A DNA stretch of 64,000 bases, from contig NZ_JAOEFC010000002.1 of NCBI RefSeq assembly GCF_025421715.1, positions 248,001 to 312,000 on the forward strand. Reading direction: 5' to 3'. Below the pieces are notes generated by a model. It made no database searches. It saw only the letters and a program-made list of their open reading frames with translations, and was not told the origin of the DNA. The DNA is from Microbacterium festucae. GTDB lineage: Bacteria; Actinomycetota; Actinomycetes; Actinomycetales; Microbacteriaceae. Of this stretch, positions 59,102 to 64,000 are shown in pieces; position 1 is the stretch's first letter; each line of letters begins with the position of its first letter. Made by a program: the position numbers and the translations under genes.

Positions 59102-59157
59102 CGTCCCCAGTCTTTCACGCCCGCGCGCCGGGGCAGCCCCGGGAACGGGATCGGCTT

Positions 59158-59811
59158 TCAGGAGGCGTCGTCGTCCAGGCGCAGGTGCCGGGCCTCGCGG
59201 CGCGAGATGACGCGCTTGATCACGACGACCAGCACGAGGAAGACGACGATCACCGCGACGAACACGTACCCGGCGTAGTGCAGCTGATCGGCGAGCTCGC
59301 GGTAGGTGCCGGCGGCGGCCGCCGTCACGCTGACGTACAGGGTCGCCCACACCACGCAGGCCGGCGCCGTCCACGCGAGGAACCGCCGATACGAGTAGCC
59401 GCTCATCCCGACCGTCAACGGCACCAGCGAGTGCAGCACCGGCAGGAACCGCGACAGGAAGATCGCCGGCCCGCCGCGGCGTCGCAGATACAGCTCCGCC
59501 CGCGTCCAGTTGTGCTCGCCGACCATGCGCCCCACCCGCGAGAAGCGGATCTTGGGGCCGAGCCACCGCCCGAGCCAGAAGCCGATGCTCTCACCCAGCA
59601 GGGCGCCGACGACGACCGCGAGCCCGAGCACGATCCCCTCCAGCGGCGTGGCGACCGCGGTGCCCGCGATGATGACGATCGTGTCGCCGGGCACGACCAG
59701 TCCGACCAGCACGCTCGTCTCGAGCATGATCGCGACCCCGGCCAGCACCGTGCGCAGCACCGGGTCGACGCTCTGCACCGTGTCGAGCAGCCAGGTGAGG
59801 AACTCGTTCAC
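59158..59811 (-). CDS. DedA family membrane protein
   Basis: A 217-residue protein with the DedA/SNARE-associated pattern: E in LETSVLVGLVVPGDTIVIIAG, GALLGESIGFWLGRWLG, and the FLSRFLPVLHSLVPLTVGMSGYSYRRFL segment with the conserved arginine. Four to five helices are evident. DedA proteins are thought to move lipid carriers such as undecaprenyl phosphate; the substrate here is not known. The GTG start is six bases from TAATCT (leftward, 59823-59818). Confidence 0.92.
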   Translation of the reverse strand: MNEFLTWLLDTVQSVDPVLRTVLAGVAIMLETSVLVGLVVPGDTIVIIAGTAVATPLEGIVLGLAVVVGALLGESIGFWLGRWLGPKIRFSRVGRMVGEHNWTRAELYLRRRGGPAIFLSRFLPVLHSLVPLTVGMSGYSYRRFLAWTAPACVVWATLYVSVTAAAAGTYRELADQLHYAGYVFVAVIVVFLVLVVVIKRVISRREARHLRLDDDAS

Positions 59812-59817
59812 GATCCC

Positions 59818-59845
59818 AGATTAGGGCGCGCCGCCCGTCTAGCCT
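59818..59845. promoter_or_regulatory. Paired divergent leaderless promoters (dedA / pabB-like)
   Basis: The leftward -10 TAATCT (59823-59818) and the rightward -10 TAGCCT (59840-59845) each lie six bases before a GTG start. Only 16 bases separate the two hexamers, so the promoters overlap. Confidence 0.6.
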
Positions 59846-59851
59846 GGGAAG

Positions 59852-61144
59852 GTGCCCGAACCCCTCGTCGCCCGCGCGCTGAGCGCCTGGATCGACCCGG
59901 CCGAGCGGTTCGTCTCCGGTCCCGGTCGGGGCCCCGACGCGTTCTGGCTCGACGCCGGTCCGGATGCCGTCGACGGGTGGAGCTGGTTGGGTGCCGGCAC
60001 CCCGGTCGCCGACGCGCCCCGCGAGGTCGCCTGCGCACGCGACGAGCCGGACCGCGCGTGGGGGCCCTTCGGCGGGGGCTGGGTGGGCTGGCTCGCCTAC
60101 GACGATGCGGCCGCCCGTGCGGGGGCGCCGGCCACCCCGGATGCCGGGACCGCGGCGGCCGCCTTCGTGCACGTCGACCGGTTCCTCGCCGTCGACCACG
60201 CCGCCCGGCGGCAGTGGGCGGTGGCCCCGGCATCCGCGATCGACGCCTTCGCCGCCGAGGTCGAGCAGTGGCGCGGGGTCTCGGCGAGCGCGCCGCCCGC
60301 CCCGGCCACGACCGCGCGGGCGCGCCACACCGCCGGTGCTTACGCCCACCTGATCGCGCGCTGCCGCGACGCGATCCGCGAGGGCGACGCCTACCAGCTG
60401 TGCCTCACGACCCGCTTCGACGTCGACGGCGACATCGACCCGCTGGCGGCCTATCTGCGGCTGCGGGCGGCCTCGCCCTCGCACCACGGCGGGTACCTGC
60501 GCACCGGCGGCATCGCGCTGGCCTCGGCGACCCCGGAGAGATTCCTCGAGATCACCGCCGGGCGCGTGCGCACGAGCCCGATCAAGGGCACGCGTCCGCG
60601 CGGGGCGGATGCCGCCGCCGACGCGGCCCTGGCCCGGGAGCTGGCCGCGAGCATCAAGGAACAGGCCGAGAACGTCATGATCGTCGACCTCATGCGCAAC
60701 GACCTGCAGCGGGTGTGCGAACCCGGCTCGGTGATCGCCGAGCGCCTGCTCGAGGTGGAGAGCTACCCGGCCGTGCACCAGCTGGTGAGCACCGTGTCGG
60801 GGCGCCTGCGCGACGGCATCCGCATCGGCGATGTGCTGGATGCCGCCTTTCCGGCCGGCAGCATGACGGGCGCCCCGAAGCTGTCGGCCATGTCGATCCT
60901 GCACGCGCTGGAGCAGGGCCCGCGGGGCGTGTTCTCGGGCTGCTTCGGATGGATCGGATCCGACGGCGCCGCCGACCTCGCGATGGTGATCCGCTCGATC
61001 GTGGTGCATCCCGGCGGCGCATACGTCGGGGCCGGCGGCGGCATCACCTGGCGCTCCGACCCCGCCGAGGAGGTGGCTGAGGTGGCGCTGAAGGCCCGCC
61101 GGCCGCTCGCTGCGATCGGAGCCGCCCTGCCGAACGGCTGGTGA
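59852..61144 (+). CDS. pabB: Anthranilate synthase component I family / aminodeoxychorismate synthase (PabB-like)
   Basis: A 430-residue chorismate-using enzyme. The C-terminal catalytic half has AYQLCLTTRFDV, ASATPERFLEI, SPIKGTRPRGAD (the lysine typical of aminodeoxychorismate synthases), IVDLMRNDLQRV, HQLVSTVSGRL, PAGSMTGAPKLSAM and GCFGWIGSDGAADLAMVIRSI. No glutaminase (PabA/TrpG) is encoded here. Anthranilate synthase TrpE is the main alternative, but the PIKGTRPR motif and short N-terminal domain favour PabB. The GTG start is six bases from its -10 box. Confidence 0.85.
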   Translation: MPEPLVARALSAWIDPAERFVSGPGRGPDAFWLDAGPDAVDGWSWLGAGTPVADAPREVACARDEPDRAWGPFGGGWVGWLAYDDAAARAGAPATPDAGTAAAAFVHVDRFLAVDHAARRQWAVAPASAIDAFAAEVEQWRGVSASAPPAPATTARARHTAGAYAHLIARCRDAIREGDAYQLCLTTRFDVDGDIDPLAAYLRLRAASPSHHGGYLRTGGIALASATPERFLEITAGRVRTSPIKGTRPRGADAAADAALARELAASIKEQAENVMIVDLMRNDLQRVCEPGSVIAERLLEVESYPAVHQLVSTVSGRLRDGIRIGDVLDAAFPAGSMTGAPKLSAMSILHALEQGPRGVFSGCFGWIGSDGAADLAMVIRSIVVHPGGAYVGAGGGITWRSDPAEEVAEVALKARRPLAAIGAALPNGW

Positions 61145-61158
61145 AAAGGCCGTTCCGG

Positions 61159-61240
61159 TAGGCTGGGGACACGCGCCCGCGCGTTCCCGCGCGCCTTCCG
61201 CGCGTTCCCGAACTTTCCGCACGATTGGTTCCGCCGTTCC
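61159..61240 (+). promoter_or_regulatory. leuS promoter and pyrimidine-rich leader
   Basis: TAGGCT at 61159-61164 gives a leader of about 70 nt. The leader repeats CGCGCGTTCCCG (61178-61189 and 61199-61210, 21 bp apart) and has several TTCC elements, one ending directly at the ATG. There is no Shine-Dalgarno and no T-box core. Confidence 0.45.
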
Positions 61241-63814
61241 ATGAGCACCCCCGTCGAGTCCGCCGCCGCACGCAACCCGTTCGATCCGTACGCCATCCAG
61301 CAGAAGTGGCAGGAGCGCTGGGAGGCGGCCGACCCGTTCCGTGCCGGCGGCGAGAGCGACACCCGCCCGCGCAAGTACGTGCTCGGCATGTTCCCCTACC
61401 CCTCCGGCGACCTGCACATGGGTCACGCCGAGAGCTACGCCTACGTCGACATCGTGGCGCGGTTCTGGCGCCACCGCGGCTACAACGTGCTCAACCCCAT
61501 CGGGTGGGACTCGTTCGGCCTGCCGGCCGAGAACGCCGCCATCCAGCGCGGCGCCGACCCGCGCGAGTGGACCTACGCCAACATCGCCCAGCACAAGAAG
61601 AGCTTCCGCGAGTACGGCTCGTCCTACGACTGGTCGCGCATCCTCCACACCAGCGACCCCGAGTACTACCGCTGGAACCAGTGGCTGTTCCAGAAGATGT
61701 TCGAGCGGGGCCTGGCGTACCGCAAGGAGAGCCCGGTCAACTGGTGCCCCAACGACCAGACCGTGCTCGCCAACGAGCAGGTCGTCGACGGCCACTGCGA
61801 GCGCTGCGGCGCCGAGGTCATCAAGAAGAAGCTGACGCAGTGGTACTTCAAGATCACCGACTACGCCGACCGGCTGCTCGACGACCTGAACCAGCTCGAG
61901 GGCTTCTGGCCGCACAAGGTGCTGCAGATGCAGCGCAACTGGATCGGCCGCTCCATCGGCGCCGACGTCGATTTCGAGATCGAAGGCCGTGACGGCAAGG
62001 TCACCGTCTTCACCACGCGCCCCGACACCCTGCACGGGGCGACGTTCATGGTCATCGCCCCCGACTCCGACCTCGCCGCGGAGCTCGCCGCCGGGTCCTC
62101 CGACGACGTGCAGGCGCGCTTCCAGGACTACCTCGCGACGGTGCAGAAGACCAGCGAGATCGACCGGCAGATCACCGACCGGCCGAAGACCGGCGTGTTC
62201 CTCGAGCGCTACGCCGTCAACCCGATCAACGGCGACCGCCTGCCGATCTGGGCCGCCGACTACGTGCTGGCCGACTACGGCCACGGCGCCGTCATGGCCG
62301 TGCCCGGCCACGACCAGCGCGACCTCGACTTCGCCCGCGCGTTCGGCCTGCCGGTGCGCGTGGTGGTCGACACCACCGCGCCGGTCACCGGTGCCATCCC
62401 GGTGATCGAGCTCGACGAGCAGGGCGTGCCGATCGATCCGGGCAACCCCCAGCTCGACGAGCTCGACCCCGCCACCACCGGCATCGCCCTCACCGGCGAC
62501 GGCCGCATGGTCAACTCGGGCTCGCTCGACGGCCTCAGCAAGCGCAACGCCATCGCCCGCGCGATCGAGGAGCTGACGGCATCCGGCAACGGCCGCGCCA
62601 GCAAGACCTACCGCCTGCGCGACTGGCTCATCTCCCGGCAGCGGTTCTGGGGCACCCCGATCCCCATGATCCACACCGAGGACGGGCGCATCGTGCCCGT
62701 GCCCGAAGACCAGCTCCCGCTGACGCTCCCCGACGCGCAGGGCCTCGACCTCGCGCCCAAGGGCACCTCGCCCCTGGGTGGGGCGACCGAGTGGATGCAG
62801 ACCGTCGACCCCGAGACCGGTGAGCCGGCGCTGCGCGACCCCGACACGATGGACACGTTCGTCGACAGCTCGTGGTACTTCCTGCGCTTCCTCGCCCCCC
62901 ACGACGCCACCGAGGCGTTCCCGCGCCGTGAGGCTGACCGCTGGGCGCCCGTCGACTCCTACATCGGCGGTGTCGAGCACGCGATCCTGCACCTGCTGTA
63001 CGCGCGCTTCATCACCAAGGTGCTCTTCGACCTGGGCGAGATCGACTTCACCGAGCCGTTCTCCAACCTCATCAACCAGGGCATGGTGCTGCTGGGCGGC
63101 TCGAAGATGTCCAAGAGCAAGGGCAACCTCGTCGAGTTCGCCGCCAGCATGGTCGACCCGGGTGCGGATGCCGTGCGCGTGGCGATCGCGTTCGCCGGCC
63201 CCGTCGAAGACGACATCGAGTGGGAGGACGTGTCCACCACCGGTGCGCAGAAGTTCCTCGCCCGAGCCTGGCGTGTGGCCGAAGACGTCACCAGCGCGCC
63301 CGACGTGGTGTGGGCCGAGGGCGACACCGCCCTGCGGCGCGTCACCCACCGGCTGCTGGCCGACGCCCCCGGCCTGGTCGAGCAGACGAAGTTCAACGTC
63401 GTCGTCGCCCGCCTGATGGAGCTCGTCAACGCCACCCGCAAGGCCATCGACACCGGTGCCGGCCCCGCCGACCCGGCCGTGCGCGAAGCCGCCGAGGCGA
63501 TTGCGATGATCCTCGACCTGTTCGCCCCGCACACCGCGGAGGAGATGTGGGAGATCCTCGGCTACGAGCCCTTCGTCGGCCTCGTGCCCTGGCGTCAGGC
63601 CGACCCGACCCTGCTGGTCGAGGAGTCGGTCACCGCGGTCGTGCAGATCGACGGCAAGGTGCGCAGCACCCTCGAGGTGCCCGCGCGCATCAGCCCCGAC
63701 GAGCTCGAGGCCCTCGCCCGCGCCGACGAGAAGGTGCTCCGCTCGCTCGGCGACCGCGAGATCGTCCGCGTCGTCGTGCGCGCCCCGAAGGTCGTGAGCT
63801 TCACCACCGCCTGA
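61241..63814 (+). CDS. leuS: Leucyl-tRNA synthetase
   Basis: An 857-residue class I enzyme. [24 protein letters not shown] holds the HIGH equivalent. [14 protein letters not shown], the CP1 editing domain with [14 protein letters not shown], zinc-type cysteines in [26 protein letters not shown], and [13 protein letters not shown] (KMSKS) follow. The start gives the family N-terminus [15 protein letters not shown]. It lacks a Shine-Dalgarno, which is unusual for a gene with a leader. Confidence 0.96.
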   Translation: MSTPVESAAARNPFDPYAIQQKWQERWEAADPFRAGGESDTRPRKYVLGMFPYPSGDLHMGHAESYAYVDIVARFWRHRGYNVLNPIGWDSFGLPAENAAIQRGADPREWTYANIAQHKKSFREYGSSYDWSRILHTSDPEYYRWNQWLFQKMFERGLAYRKESPVNWCPNDQTVLANEQVVDGHCERCGAEVIKKKLTQWYFKITDYADRLLDDLNQLEGFWPHKVLQMQRNWIGRSIGADVDFEIEGRDGKVTVFTTRPDTLHGATFMVIAPDSDLAAELAAGSSDDVQARFQDYLATVQKTSEIDRQITDRPKTGVFLERYAVNPINGDRLPIWAADYVLADYGHGAVMAVPGHDQRDLDFARAFGLPVRVVVDTTAPVTGAIPVIELDEQGVPIDPGNPQLDELDPATTGIALTGDGRMVNSGSLDGLSKRNAIARAIEELTASGNGRASKTYRLRDWLISRQRFWGTPIPMIHTEDGRIVPVPEDQLPLTLPDAQGLDLAPKGTSPLGGATEWMQTVDPETGEPALRDPDTMDTFVDSSWYFLRFLAPHDATEAFPRREADRWAPVDSYIGGVEHAILHLLYARFITKVLFDLGEIDFTEPFSNLINQGMVLLGGSKMSKSKGNLVEFAASMVDPGADAVRVAIAFAGPVEDDIEWEDVSTTGAQKFLARAWRVAEDVTSAPDVVWAEGDTALRRVTHRLLADAPGLVEQTKFNVVVARLMELVNATRKAIDTGAGPADPAVREAAEAIAMILDLFAPHTAEEMWEILGYEPFVGLVPWRQADPTLLVEESVTAVVQIDGKVRSTLEVPARISPDELEALARADEKVLRSLGDREIVRVVVRAPKVVSFTTA

Positions 63815-63931
63815 GTGGTGGGCGCTGCGGCGCTGGGCGCTGGTGCTGCGGTGCTGGTGTGCTGGGCGTTGCGGCGCTGCGCCGCTGCGGTGCTGCGGTG
63901 CTGCGGTGCTGCGGTGCTGGGCGTTGTTGCT
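63815..63931. repeat. Low-complexity GCTGCGGT repeat after leuS
   Basis: Between leuS and the hairpin at 63932, the sequence is built from GCTGCGG-type words. At about 63883-63920 the octamer GCTGCGGT is repeated in tandem about four times. No gene is supported here. Confidence 0.7.
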
Positions 63932-63963
63932 GAACGGGACGCCCCTGAGGGGTTGTCCCGTTC
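63932..63963 (+). terminator. Nested hairpin after leuS
   Basis: GAACGGGAC and GTCCCGTTC form a perfect 9-bp outer stem around CCCC-TGA-GGGG. It may terminate leuS, and its GGGAC/GTCCC arms with a 14-base loop recall stem A of the 63-bp arrays. The last 37 bases of the window contain another GGGGC/GCCCC pair. Confidence 0.6.
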
Positions 63964-64000
63964 GGTGTTGGTGGGGCTGTGCCCCGTTCGCTCGCGCCCT

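Noticed and set aside
63220-63933. Plus-strand open frame overlapping the end of leuS
   Set aside because: It is a frame-shifted reading of leuS with Arg/Pro-rich content; leuS itself is complete with family motifs to its C-terminus.

Overview
The window is a gene-dense, very GC-rich (roughly 70%) chromosomal segment of an actinobacterium. Gene order, frequent GTG starts and -10 boxes of the form TANNNT placed 6-7 nt before start codons point to the family Microbacteriaceae. The recurrent heptamer GGATGCC/GGCATCC inside genes suggests Microbacterium or a close relative (inference). No integrase, transposase, phage gene or CRISPR array is visible.

Layout. 1-3.3 kb: vitamin B6 block (pdxY end, MocR-type pdxR, divergent pdxST). 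3.4-12.2 kb: yebC, ruvCAB, yajC-secDF and the bifunctional (p)ppGpp enzyme rsh. 12.2-14.9 kb: three minus-strand genes including a DUF349 protein. 15-18.5 kb: rarA coupled to a TPR-NUDIX fusion, rpsD, and a small membrane-anchored protein. 18.6-27.4 kb: alaS-ruvX-mltG-aroE-aroC-aroK-aroB-GNAT, nearly all overlapping or abutting. 27.5-32.2 kb: an effector-binding-domain protein, an M3 peptidase, and a divergent winged-helix regulator-MFS pair sharing a control region with two palindromic operators. 32.2-41.6 kb: valS with a tiny coupled gene, a pentapeptide-repeat protein, then a translational T-box leader and ileS-folC-DUF4233-ndk. 41.6-42.7 kb: a non-coding array of 63-bp double-hairpin repeats. 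42.8-53.8 kb: VKOR, RNase E/G, DUF4031, rplU-rpmA, obgE-proB-proA, a small His-rich membrane protein, nadD, an acidic tail-anchored protein, rsfS and tRNA-Ala(GGC). 53.9-55.1 kb: a VOC protein and a second array of the same 63-bp family. 55.2-63.8 kb: a NagE-type PTS permease, SRAP, an APP1-like protein, DedA, a PabB-family enzyme and leuS. The window ends in low-complexity sequence with another GGGAC/GTCCC hairpin.

How it fits together. Almost everything is housekeeping: translation (rpsD, rplU, rpmA, alaS, valS, ileS, leuS, rsfS, obgE, tRNA-Ala), secretion (yajC-secDF), recombination (ruvCAB, ruvX-like nuclease fold, rarA, SRAP), cell-wall termination (mltG) and biosynthesis of shikimate, proline, PLP, folate and NAD. 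Overlapping stop/start codons give long translationally coupled operons.

The most unusual content is non-coding. Two loci 12-13 kb apart carry tandem 63-bp units with the same fixed architecture (7-bp arms with 15, 5, 10 and 5 bp spacers). Arm sequences are conserved while the 15-bp loops diverge between sub-arrays. Other regulatory signals of interest are the ileS T-box, the paired operators before the MFS regulator, a strong stem-loop in the RNase E leader, a degenerate SOS-like box before ruvA, and about a dozen predicted leaderless promoters. All coordinates and motif calls were made by eye.
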